From positions 172,072 through 236,071 of IMG/VR virus record IMGVR_UViG_3300042511_000879: a DNA stretch of 64,000 bases, one strand, 5' to 3'. The position numbers and the translations under genes are program-made. Of this stretch, positions 30,012-36,485 are shown in pieces. The first letter of the stretch is position 1; each line of letters begins with the position of its first letter. The stretch comes from a virus. The notes beneath the pieces are model-generated. The model did not search any database, was not told the DNA's origin, and worked only from the letters and a program-made list of their open reading frames with translations.

Positions 30012-30087
30012 CGGTCCCGGAGGGTTTCGAACCCTCATTTTAGAGCAGTGACAGTGCAATTCCCCGACCAATGGGGCTCACAAGACC
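30012..30087 (-). tRNA. tRNA, probably Asp(GUC) copy 2, weak anticodon stem
   Basis: Acceptor GGTCTTG/CGGGACC, T-arm GAGGG TTCGAAA CCCTC, loop CTGTCAC. Only three pairs (GCA/TGC) of the anticodon stem form, so function and isotype are less certain. Confidence 0.65.
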
Positions 30088-30092
30088 TTTTG

Positions 30093-30164
30093 TGGAGCTA
30101 CCGGGATTCGAACCCGGAATAACAGAATGCAAATCTATCGTGATGCCAATTTCACTATAACCCC
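30093..30164 (-). tRNA. tRNA-Ala(UGC)
   Basis: Acceptor GGGGTTA/TAGCTCC including the G3-U70 wobble that marks alanine tRNAs; stem ATAGA/TCTGT, loop TTTGCAT. Confidence 0.9.
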
Positions 30165-30203
30165 AAATGCACTTCCTCGACTGTTTAGTGCGAACCAACG
30201 TAG

Positions 30204-30275
30204 TATTGCGTATGGGATTCGAACCCATGCCTCATCATAGAAAGTGATACGTGTTTACCCCTTCACTAACGCAAC
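30204..30275 (-). tRNA. tRNA-Glu(UUC)
   Basis: Acceptor GTTGCGT/ACGCAAT, stem TATCA/TGATG, loop CTTTCTA, T-loop TTCGAAT. Confidence 0.9.
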
Positions 30276-30281
30276 ATTTAG

Positions 30282-30353
30282 AGCCTCTACAAGGAATCGA
30301 ACCCTGTTATCTTGTGTACAAAACAAGCGCATCACCATTTATGCTTTAGAGGC
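30282..30353 (-). tRNA. tRNA-Thr(UGU)
   Basis: Acceptor GCCTCTA/TAGAGGC, stem CTTGT/ACAAG, loop TTTGTAC. Confidence 0.9.
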
Positions 30354-30359
30354 AAATCA

Positions 30360-30428
30360 ATTAAAGTGGGTGTTTGAATCCCTTCTCCGCTTTATCAGTG
30401 CGGTGCTTTACTACTAAGCTAACTTTAA
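30360..30428 (-). tRNA. tRNA-Ile(GAU) copy 2, unusual T-arm
   Basis: Acceptor TTAAAGT/ACTTTAA, D-arm TAGCTTAGTAGTAAAGC, loop CTGATAA. The T-arm is short (GGG/CCC with a large loop), so it may be decaying relative to the Ile copy at 29274-29347. Confidence 0.65.
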
Positions 30429-30434
30429 TCCTTG

Positions 30435-30507
30435 TACCCAGGGAGGGATTCGAACCCTCAATATCTAGTTCCTAAGACTAGCGTGTCTACCGTTCCACCA
30501 CCAGGGC
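30435..30507 (-). tRNA. tRNA-Leu(UAG) with short variable region
   Basis: Acceptor GCCCTGG/CCTGGGT, stem CTAGT/ACTAG, loop CTTAGGA. The variable region is only five nt (ATATT), whereas leucine tRNAs normally carry a long arm. Confidence 0.8.
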
Positions 30508-30566
30508 AAATCTAATTCTATGCTCACAATATGTAGTTCTATGAATTAGTAACAATCTCATCTGTG

Positions 30567-30642
30567 TCTGGATAGCAGGATTCGAACCTGCGTGCTCTAG
30601 CGTCCAAGGCCAGCGAGATAAACCGGGCTCCTCTACATCCAG
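30567..30642 (-). tRNA. tRNA-Pro(UGG)
   Basis: Acceptor CTGGATG/TATCCAG, stem CTGGC/GCTAG, loop CTTGGAC, T-arm GCAGG/CCTGC. Confidence 0.9.
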
Positions 30643-30652
30643 AAATTATTTG

Positions 30653-30723
30653 TTGCCTGTGGAGGTAACGATCCTCCTCCGATGCTGTCAAAGAGCATTG
30701 TACTACCTTTATACGAACAAGCA
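30653..30723 (-). tRNA. tRNA-Gln(UUG)
   Basis: Acceptor TGCTTGT/ACAGGCA, stem ATGCT/AGCAT, loop CTTTGAC. The D-arm is short (3 bp). Confidence 0.85.
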
Positions 30724-31102
30724 TTATTTCAAACTTGGTTTTTAACTAGGTTTCGGAGCGCATCACTTGTATTTTCAAAGTAACGGAACATTCTTAAAGC
30801 TTATTGAATGAACTGCCTAATTAAATTTCCAGTATCACCGCGAGGAGGTGTTTGATTGATACCGCTGAGCTTCGTTATTCTCCGGAGAATATTCTCCTTT
30901 GGATATTCGTTTCATGCTACTTCTATGTTTATCGGCCGATTCCATATTTTCGCCATTATACAATTTATTTCTTTTCGTCATCCCCTACTGCCCACTTGGA
31001 TGCGGTTACGAAAGCGTTCCAGTCTGTTCACGATACAATTTACAGTACCTCGAGAGCGATTTCCCGTTAAGAACCGATACTTGTGACCGGCAATCAATTT
31101 AG
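30724..31102 (-). other. 379-nt spacer in the tRNA array
   Basis: No tRNA fold is seen here. The segment is richer in G and C than the intergenic average and contains inverted repeats such as TCTCCGGAGA near 30879-30890. It might encode a structured RNA or the 48-residue frame listed separately. Confidence 0.4.
30835..30981 (-). CDS. Possible small protein, 48 aa (low confidence)
   Basis: An ATG-to-TGA frame (M-T-K-R-N-K-L-Y-N-G-E-N ... N-T-S-S-R) of strongly hydrophilic composition in the otherwise empty spacer. Use of two CGG codons is unlike neighbouring genes. It may be chance; the region could be an RNA instead. Confidence 0.25.
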   Translation of the reverse strand: MTKRNKLYNGENMESADKHRSSMKRISKGEYSPENNEAQRYQSNTSSR

Positions 31103-31178
31103 TTATCATGACAGGATTCGAACCTGCGATTGGAAGACTATTACCTCTACCCGTGCTAACCATCTACACTACATAATA
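31103..31178 (-). tRNA. tRNA of unassigned isotype
   Basis: Acceptor TATTATG/CATGATA, D-arm GTG...CAC with ATGGTTAGC, T-arm GCAGG TTCGAAT CCTGT all fit. The central 25 nt do not form a standard anticodon arm with U33; CTTCCAA is present but lacks a stem. Possibly a damaged tRNA-Gly. Confidence 0.5.
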
Positions 31179-31242
31179 GCTACACTGTGGTATATCAATT
31201 TAATACCCTTAATATTTACTCAATGACGAGCAGTATAGTTTG

Positions 31243-31314
31243 AGCAGATAGGGAGAATCGAACTCCCATCTTTAGATTGGAAGTCTAAAGTAATGGCCAT
31301 TATACGATATCTGC
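31243..31314 (-). tRNA. tRNA-Gly(UCC)
   Basis: Acceptor GCAGATA/TATCTGC, stem TTAGA/TCTAA, loop CTTCCAA, T-arm GGGAG/CTCCC. First tRNA downstream of promoter 11. Confidence 0.9.
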
Positions 31315-31346
31315 AAATTTGGTTATCAGTATGTCAAAGAACCTTT

Positions 31347-31422
31347 GTTCTAATTTGTTATGTAAATATATAACAATTCTTTCAATCGGTAAAACTTTAA
31401 GTGTTAAAATTATGTTAAAGTT
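31347..31422 (-). promoter_or_regulatory. Class A promoter 11, drives the tRNA array
   Basis: Minus-strand blocks TTTTAACACT, 5 nt, TTTTACCG, then TATATTTAC. It sits between tRNA-Cys (upstream) and tRNA-Gly, and is the only class A element found in the 4.5-kb array, so the array may be one long transcript. Confidence 0.8.
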
Positions 31423-31430
31423 TTAATTTG

Positions 31431-31500
31431 AGTCTCCGTACAGAATCGAACTGTATCTGTAGCGTTTGCAATGCTACCGGTCGCCATAACCATCAGAGAC
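31431..31500 (-). tRNA. tRNA-Cys(GCA)
   Basis: Acceptor GTCTCTG/CGGAGAC, anticodon stem TAGCA/CGCTA (one A-C mismatch at the loop), loop TTGCAAA. It lies upstream of promoter 11 and downstream of the terminator at 31511-31544, so its expression may depend on readthrough. Confidence 0.85.
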
Positions 31501-31510
31501 ATATAAAATC

Positions 31511-31544
31511 AAAAAAGGACCAATCATTTCTGAAAGGTCCTTTT
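31511..31544 (-). terminator. Rho-independent terminator before the tRNA array
   Basis: Minus strand AAAGGACC ... GGTCCTTT with a 14-nt loop and T6. It follows the 46-residue gene and separates the protein-coding operon from the tRNAs. Confidence 0.85.
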
Positions 31545-31567
31545 GAATATTTGTATGTTAATAGAGT

Positions 31568-31708
31568 TTAACTCATATTAACTAATTTTGTTTCAAAAGA
31601 ACCATAATGCTTCCAATCCCCATTATTTCTATAAGAGGCACATATCGGGCTACCTGTCGTAAGGACTGGTTGTTCCATAAAAATGATATGTTGTTGAATT
31701 GCTTGCAT
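31568..31708 (-). CDS. Hypothetical protein, 46 aa
   Basis: An ATG-to-TAA frame giving 46 residues (M-Q-A-I-Q-Q-H-I-I-F-M-E-Q-P), followed directly by a terminator. The terminator placement and lack of overlap support a real gene. No family recognised. Confidence 0.5.
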   Translation of the reverse strand: MQAIQQHIIFMEQPVLTTGSPICASYRNNGDWKHYGSFETKLVNMS

Positions 31709-31820
31709 TGTAATTGTTTTATTTGTTCTAATCTATATATAAGATTTAATTTTCTTATGTATATTATAGTATTATATATCTTTTTGTTTCATGAAATTCA
31801 ATGTAAATTCCATTTATTTT

Positions 31821-32180
31821 TTATTTATTTTTAGATGATTGGTTTTCAATTGAAAGGGCTTTGATATGTTTACAATCTCCTCTTCGGAAGCTCGATGCGG
31901 GACAATTACAACTCCAAACCCCTCTCTGAAACTTGACCAAATATTCTGACTTTCCGTTTGATGATGGTACCTTAAATTCTAGGTCCACCTGTGGTTCAGC
32001 CTTCAATTGGGTTGGAACTATTGGTTTCTCAATAATTATACTGTCATCGAACTCTACATCATCTCTAGTTGTTCCCTCATCTACAGGAATCCAACCCGGA
32101 CATATATAGGTACCAAACATGGTTCTCATAATTCCAAAGTCTTTAAAGACCCGGTCTCTAGGTATTTTATATTTAGCCAT
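31821..32180 (-). CDS. SWIM-type zinc-finger-like protein
   Basis: A 119-residue protein whose C-terminus reads WSCNCPASSFRRGDCKHIKA, the C-x-C-(n)-C-x-H pattern of SWIM zinc fingers, preceded by an SEYLVKFQRG strand typical of that domain. The N-terminus is a separate small domain (VFKDFGIMRTMFGTYICPGW). SWIM modules bind DNA or protein; role here unknown. Overlaps the upstream gene by one nucleotide. Confidence 0.7.
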   Translation of the reverse strand: MAKYKIPRDRVFKDFGIMRTMFGTYICPGWIPVDEGTTRDDVEFDDSIIIEKPIVPTQLKAEPQVDLEFKVPSSNGKSEYLVKFQRGVWSCNCPASSFRRGDCKHIKALSIENQSSKNK

Positions 32181-32404
32181 TATCTTTCTAGGATTACGAA
32201 TTCACCGAATGCATTATCAAATGCTTGTAAGAGATTCTCATAGTCTCCGCTCATCATTTCGTTTATGAGTGCTTCACCTCTATCTTTCCATCCTAACTGG
32301 GTTGCAAATCGTTTAGCGTAAGCCATAAGAGCAAATGCATTTCCATCAGGACCTGTAAGGTCTATAATAATCGGGGTGGTTTTGACTTGTTTACTTCGTA
32401 TCAT
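32180..32404 (-). CDS. Hypothetical protein, 74 aa
   Basis: A 74-residue helical protein (MIRSKQVKTTPIIIDLTGPD, then YENLLQAFDNAFGEFVILE). Similar short proteins occur in other phages, function unknown. First gene after promoter 12. Confidence 0.6.
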   Translation of the reverse strand: MIRSKQVKTTPIIIDLTGPDGNAFALMAYAKRFATQLGWKDRGEALINEMMSGDYENLLQAFDNAFGEFVILER

Positions 32405-32410
32405 AATTGA

Positions 32411-32487
32411 TGTTTTAATTATAATGTAAATATAAACAAAAAACTCCAGACCCGAAAGTCTGGAGTGTTAAAATTTTGTTAAAGTTT
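32411..32487 (-). promoter_or_regulatory. Class A promoter 12 with embedded terminator hairpin
   Basis: Minus strand: stem CTCCAGAC/GTCTGGAG, loop TTTCGG, then TTTTTTG and TATATTTAC. Terminates the lipoprotein transcript and starts the 74-residue/SWIM operon. The loop is slightly changed (TTTCGGG) to fit the longer stem. Confidence 0.8.
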
Positions 32488-32489
32488 AA

Positions 32490-32657
32490 TTACTTTACAG
32501 TGTCTACTTTTGTAGTGTCTACTGATACGGTGTCTACTTTTACTGAATCAACTTGTACTGTTGTTGAATCTGTTCCGGTAGTTGTAGTTTCTACTTGCTT
32601 ACAAGATGTAGCTACTAGTGTTGCCATAAATGCAATCGCTAAAAATACTTTTTTCAT
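32490..32657 (-). CDS. Small predicted lipoprotein with VDT/VDS repeats
   Basis: A 55-residue protein: signal and lipobox M-K-K-V-F-L-A-I-A-F-M-A-T-L-V-A-T-S-C (Cys19), then a Thr/Val/Asp tail made of repeated V-D-S-V/V-D-T-V units. The tail has no globular content; it may be a surface-attached spacer. It lies directly before a terminator-promoter element. Confidence 0.65.
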   Translation of the reverse strand: MKKVFLAIAFMATLVATSCKQVETTTTGTDSTTVQVDSVKVDTVSVDTTKVDTVK

Positions 32658-32720
32658 TTTGGTTTAGTTTAATGTTATTTAATTTAAAAGTTATATGATT
32701 TAAAACCTTTTTGTTTCAAA

Positions 32721-32900
32721 TTATTCTCTTTTCTTTTTATCAATAACTGACCATACTATTCCGATAAGAGTTGCAACTGCACCGATTCCAGTGTTAAGTG
32801 TTACTTCTGTTAAAACTCCTGAAGTTACAAGGTAACCTCCTACGAATGTTAAAATGTGTCTAACAAATCCTAATGTTTTGTCTAATGATTCTTGTGTCAT
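32721..32900 (-). CDS. Holin-like small membrane protein, 59 aa
   Basis: A 59-residue protein with two hydrophobic helices (VRHILTFVGGYLVTSGVL and NTGIGAVATLIGIVWSVI) and a basic tail D-K-K-K-R-E. The R-H-I-L-T-x-x-G-G-Y-L-V-T-S-G-V-L pattern matches small phage holin-like proteins in which both helices insert in the inner membrane. Lysis function is predicted, not shown; no endolysin is recognised beside it. Confidence 0.6.
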   Translation of the reverse strand: MTQESLDKTLGFVRHILTFVGGYLVTSGVLTEVTLNTGIGAVATLIGIVWSVIDKKKRE

Positions 32901-32902
32901 AA

Positions 32903-33445
32903 TTATAAATCTATTTTTTGTTTAGAGCCATCTGTCATACTATAAGTAATATGCAGCGGTTTTAGTGAATGTTCTCCTGAATTTAGTATCTTTAAATATT
33001 CAGAACCTTTACCTGGTTTTAAGTAGGCAACAGTCATGTGGGGCATATAATCTGGGTAGTCCGTAGTGTGCGGAAGTTCACTAAGTGATTTATTTGCATT
33101 ATGAAGATTATCACCTTCCATGTCAAATTTTAGGACATCAAATTTATCATTTTCAAAAAGAGAAAGATTGTAGGCTTTGCACTCTCCGAGTTTAATCCCT
33201 TTTAATTTGTCTGCAACCTGATCAACAGTTACTTCAGGGTGAAGTCCGTATAATAAAGTACAGTGTGGTTCATTTTCAAGACCGTAACTTTCATCAGCTT
33301 CTACTGTGAAAATATCTTCAGGTCTTATTGATTGATGTAGAGTTGCCATTGCTGGAAAGTCAAAATATAACATTGCACAATTAAAATCATGTGTTGTTTT
33401 TATTTTTTCATTTAAGAACTCTTCGAATAGTTTAATTCTTTTCAT
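32903..33445 (-). CDS. 2H phosphoesterase-like protein with capsid-targeting-like tag
   Basis: Start chosen at 33445 (MKRIKLFEEFLNE) because this N-terminus is shared by three other genes; the longer frame adds eight residues. The 180-residue protein carries two H-x-T motifs, P-H-C-T-L-L-Y-G-L and P-H-M-T-V-A-Y-L-K, hallmarks of 2H phosphoesterases that act on 2'-5' or cyclic phosphodiesters. The tag resembles the T4 capsid-targeting sequence, with an L-N-E cleavage-like site after residue 13, suggesting packaging and injection. T4 Acb1, an anti-CBASS enzyme, is also a 2H phosphoesterase, so degradation of cyclic oligonucleotides is a testable idea. tRNA-repair chemistry is the alternative. 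Confidence 0.75.
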   Translation of the reverse strand: MKRIKLFEEFLNEKIKTTHDFNCAMLYFDFPAMATLHQSIRPEDIFTVEADESYGLENEPHCTLLYGLHPEVTVDQVADKLKGIKLGECKAYNLSLFENDKFDVLKFDMEGDNLHNANKSLSELPHTTDYPDYMPHMTVAYLKPGKGSEYLKILNSGEHSLKPLHITYSMTDGSKQKIDL

Positions 33446-33950
33446 TATTTTCTTTTTTATTAATTTCATCCATTTTTTTCATAGCCCAATCAACTCCTTC
33501 ATCTCCACCCCAAATCAACCATGCAACATATCCATTGTCTTTCCACGGTTCTGATTTATGTTCTGGTGCTATTTTCGAGTTCTTTCTATGTCGATTAAAT
33601 TGTGCCATTCGGGAAACTACATCTTGCGAAAGTTTTTCTCCTTTTGCCAACTGATTTGCGCGTTGCCATCCGACTGGAGTACCTGCAGTTACTTCATCAC
33701 GTCCATATTGGTCTCTCCAATCCAGGGCCTTCTTTGCATTCTCCTTTGCGGCAGCAGGATAGTCATTGTAAGTATCTTCTGATTCTAAAACAACAGATTC
33801 TTGCGCGTCCTCCCAGTCCTCTTCATCGGGATAATCTTTATCACCTGGCTTTGCAGGTTTTTCGCCGCGCTTTCTTTTAGCCCATATATTGTCCCAAAGA
33901 CCCTTCTTTTTTTCGTCTAGGAACTCTTCAAATAATTTTACTTTTTTCAT
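33432..33950 (-). CDS. Hypothetical tagged protein (capsid-targeting-like N-terminus)
   Basis: A 172-residue protein starting MKKVKLFEEFLDE, the same tag as its neighbours. It then has KLWDNIWAKRKRGEKPAKPG-like charged text (LWDNIWAKRKRGEKPAKPG, DKDYPDEEDWEDAQE) and a conserved-looking R-M-A-Q-F-N-R-H-R-K-N ... AWLIWGGDEGVDWAMKKMDE segment seen in phage head-associated proteins. Function unknown; likely virion-internal if the tag works as inferred. Overlaps the 2H gene by 14 nt. Confidence 0.6.
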   Translation of the reverse strand: MKKVKLFEEFLDEKKKGLWDNIWAKRKRGEKPAKPGDKDYPDEEDWEDAQESVVLESEDTYNDYPAAAKENAKKALDWRDQYGRDEVTAGTPVGWQRANQLAKGEKLSQDVVSRMAQFNRHRKNSKIAPEHKSEPWKDNGYVAWLIWGGDEGVDWAMKKMDEINKKENNEKN

Positions 33951-34891
33951 TCTACTTCAAATCTTTTTGGGTCAAAGTCCAGGGTTTTCTTAATCATATA
34001 GTCACTCAATTTCTCGAGCTCGGTGTTAGCCGCTGGATTTACATCACGACCGTAAAAATCATTAAATAATTGTCTGTATGCCTGAACTGTAGAATCAAAT
34101 GGTACTCCCGGCTGACTGTTACTTTCAATTATATATAGTTTTCCAGATTTATCTTCCATAATATCAAAACAGATATATGGCAAGTCTGAGAATATTTTAC
34201 CGAATTTTTCAACTAGGTCATTAAATTTCTGTGGTATTTTGGTAACGTCCTTTTTAATGTATTTAAACATCATTTGTTCGTCTCCTTTTCCTTCTCCAGA
34301 TTTTGCTTTAGCATTCAATGGGTTTCTTTCCATCCAGAAAAATGGTTTACCCTTAAATGTAATCAATCTGTGTTCGGCTGCTTTGTCAATATATTCTGAA
34401 TAAACATCCAACTTCGAATGGTCTGCATCGTCCCATGATTTCTGGTCCTTAAAGATTTGAATACCAAGTCCTGAGTGTCCTTCTGCTGGTTTTCCAATTA
34501 ATGGGAATCCAATTTTTAGGGCATCTTTTTCATTATGCGCAGTTTTTGGGATGTTTTCATCACCATCAACCAACTTATGAAATTCTGCCTTGGAACCAGA
34601 TTGTTTGATATGTTCTGGTAGGTTATAGACATTTTCTTTTTTAATTAACCCTTCATCTAGGAGCTTTTGAGTTACTTTAGAATTGTATGTAAGGATTGGG
34701 TATTCTGAATTGATGTTAATGTCTTTGTAATTATCAAGTGTTACCTGTACAAAGAAATTATCTCCGGCGAAGTCTTTATAAGACCACCATCTATGCCCAC
34801 TATCAGGATTAATAGCCAAATAGATTTTATGCAAATCGGAATTGTCTTCCTTCTCTGCAATAAACTGTTCAAATAATTTAATTCTTTTCAT
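33947..34891 (-). CDS. ATP-grasp-like ligase with capsid-targeting-like tag
   Basis: A 314-residue protein with N-terminal MKRIKLFEQFIAE tag, followed by an ATP-grasp domain: FPLIGKPAEGHSGLGIQIF (lysine and glycine loop that contacts ATP), Y-I-D-K-A-A-E-H-R, and a C-terminal YICFDIMEDKSGKLYIIESN with the acidic/Asn pair that binds Mg-ATP. ATP-grasp enzymes join a carboxylate to an amine or thiol, for example peptides or tubulin-like tails. The substrate is unknown. The tag suggests delivery into the host with phage DNA. Confidence 0.75.
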   Translation of the reverse strand: MKRIKLFEQFIAEKEDNSDLHKIYLAINPDSGHRWWSYKDFAGDNFFVQVTLDNYKDININSEYPILTYNSKVTQKLLDEGLIKKENVYNLPEHIKQSGSKAEFHKLVDGDENIPKTAHNEKDALKIGFPLIGKPAEGHSGLGIQIFKDQKSWDDADHSKLDVYSEYIDKAAEHRLITFKGKPFFWMERNPLNAKAKSGEGKGDEQMMFKYIKKDVTKIPQKFNDLVEKFGKIFSDLPYICFDIMEDKSGKLYIIESNSQPGVPFDSTVQAYRQLFNDFYGRDVNPAANTELEKLSDYMIKKTLDFDPKRFEVE

Positions 34892-34894
34892 GTA

Positions 34895-34904
34895 TTATAT
34901 ATCT
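34895..34904 (-). promoter_or_regulatory. Class B (late-type) promoter motif before the tagged genes
   Basis: AGATATATAA on the minus strand, overlapping the stop region of the nuclease-like gene and 3 nt from the ATG at 34891. If active, the transcript would be nearly leaderless; it would place the tagged genes under late control. Confidence 0.35.
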
Positions 34905-35359
34905 TATAAATACGAAGACGAAAGTTCTTTAAGTTGTTTTAATATAGTAGGGTCTTCAATCTTATGAATCACCTTCATTCCGTCTTGTTGTCGACGGATT
35001 CCAATTGCAGTTGTTCCAGAATTAAATTTAATTGTATGCAGTTTTGCGACCTTAGGGTCCATTTCAAAAATGCAACCCGCAAATTGGTCCTCTTGAGTTT
35101 GTAATGGGACTGAAACCCAATAAACCCGATGTGAATTCATAATCTTATCATGTTGGCTCTTTGGAAATGAAAACGAATCGTAATAGATTAAGGGTGCATT
35201 TGTTTTTACCTCAATGTTATATCCATCAATTATCATATCTTTATCCGAATCAAAAACGTTTAGGGATTCCTCGACCTGATGTCCGGAATCCCTAAAGTGT
35301 TTTGCAACTATCTTTTCTCCTAGCATTCCTAGAAGTACTCTTTTGTAATCAACTGCCAT
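34904..35359 (-). CDS. PD-(D/E)xK nuclease-like protein
   Basis: A 151-residue restriction-endonuclease-fold candidate: GEKIVAKHFRDSGHQVEESL (helix with Glu) followed by DSDKDMIIDGYNIEVKTNAP, where D-x(8-9)-E-V-K forms the PD-(D/E)xK-type metal site. Such phage proteins include Holliday-junction or DNA end nucleases. No target known. Lies two nt from the RNA ligase gene. Confidence 0.6.
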   Translation of the reverse strand: MAVDYKRVLLGMLGEKIVAKHFRDSGHQVEESLNVFDSDKDMIIDGYNIEVKTNAPLIYYDSFSFPKSQHDKIMNSHRVYWVSVPLQTQEDQFAGCIFEMDPKVAKLHTIKFNSGTTAIGIRRQQDGMKVIHKIEDPTILKQLKELSSSYL

Positions 35360-35360
35360 A

Positions 35361-36485
35361 TCAGTGAGAATCTCCTACGTTATTCTTTTCACCATAAATC
35401 AAGTAGTCTGGATTAATTACTTTCGCAACTTTTTGTCTTTCACCAGTAATGTGCTTGATTACAATTCCTTCATGTGGGACTTTAGTACCGTCGATGAAGT
35501 TACCGAAAACCAAACCATCTTGTACCTCTTGATTCCATAATCCTTCATAAAGAACTGTAACATGAGAGAGTTCTAGAACTTCCTCAACAATGTATTCTGT
35601 TAATTCAGGGTCCATATACTTTCCATCAATTGTTAAATCAAATGCAGCAAATCTAGTATCTTTTAAACCATATTCATAGTTCTTTTGAATTCCTGCACCA
35701 TAGATTTCACCATACAAAACAAAACCAGAACCAATTTCTTCGACTGATTTTCTTTTTACAGCTCTCCAAAGTTTTTCTTTGATACCATATTCTTCGGCAG
35801 TTGTTCTCCAAACGTCAGTTGAATAAAATCCTTGAGAATCAGATCCTTTCTCACAATTATGAGAACCATAAATGTACTCGTAGTTAACCCATTCGTCAGC
35901 AATTCTTAAGAATTTTCTTACTCTGTCCCAAAGGGTCAATTTAGATTTCTTTACAATACCATAACGTGCATTTGTTCCGTGCAATTTTCTGGTGATTTGA
36001 ACCTCATCCGCTTCAGTAAATAATCCAGCCACATTTTTCAAGTTTGGAAACTTGTAGTAGATATGGAAGTTTTGGTTATCTCTCCATTTGATTTTTCTAC
36101 CAGATGCTAATTGGATTTGTTTAACTGGTGGCTCATATTTAGTGATACCTAACTCTTCCATTAAATCCTTTCCTTCTACAATAGATTTTGCTCTAATATA
36201 TGTAACTGGAATGATTAAACATTCTGAATAGACTCCACGCAATTTTACAGTTCGGACTCTTGTACCTTTTCTTAGGTAGTTTGCAACTCCCATTTTTTCA
36301 GAAAGGGCTTCAGGTATTACTGCATCTGTTGTTGCAATTACTGTTAGGGAACCTTCTCTAAATTCACCTTTCTTTGTGATGGCATTCCATCCACCTGCGA
36401 TAACTAATTCGATGTTATCTGCTCCTTCGATTGCTCGAACTTCATTTATTTTTGCTACGTAGCAAACTGAATTTTGATTTTCCAT
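35361..36485 (-). CDS. RNA ligase (Rnl5 / DRB0094-like), with N-terminal OB domain
   Basis: A 374-residue nucleotidyltransferase-type ligase. The first ~130 residues form an OB-like domain (CYVAKINEVRAIEGADNIEL, TRVRTVKLRGVYSECLIIP). The catalytic core has motif I RKLHGTNARYG (K-x-H-G-x-N, with the nucleophilic lysine near 167), motif III-like LYGEIYGAGIQ, motif IV EGIVIKH and motif V K-V-I-N-P-D-Y. This architecture is that of Deinococcus-type RNA ligase, which seals nicks with a 3'-OH RNA strand. With the kinase-like gene nearby it would repair nuclease-cut tRNAs. A DNA-end role is less likely. Confidence 0.85.
   Translation of the reverse strand: MENQNSVCYVAKINEVRAIEGADNIELVIAGGWNAITKKGEFREGSLTVIATTDAVIPEALSEKMGVANYLRKGTRVRTVKLRGVYSECLIIPVTYIRAKSIVEGKDLMEELGITKYEPPVKQIQLASGRKIKWRDNQNFHIYYKFPNLKNVAGLFTEADEVQITRKLHGTNARYGIVKKSKLTLWDRVRKFLRIADEWVNYEYIYGSHNCEKGSDSQGFYSTDVWRTTAEEYGIKEKLWRAVKRKSVEEIGSGFVLYGEIYGAGIQKNYEYGLKDTRFAAFDLTIDGKYMDPELTEYIVEEVLELSHVTVLYEGLWNQEVQDGLVFGNFIDGTKVPHEGIVIKHITGERQKVAKVINPDYLIYGEKNNVGDSH

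Noticed and set aside
30539-30724. 61-residue minus-strand frame
   Set aside because: It runs through tRNA-Pro and tRNA-Gln, so it is a chance frame in tRNA genes.
30852-31102. Three overlapping plus-strand frames of 67-76 residues in the tRNA spacer
   Set aside because: They overlap each other in different frames, resemble no protein and no plus-strand promoter is present; only the minus-strand 48-residue frame is listed, at low confidence.
32476-32667. 63-residue plus-strand frame
   Set aside because: It is the antisense of the small lipoprotein (32490-32657), whose signal peptide and lipobox are clear on the minus strand.
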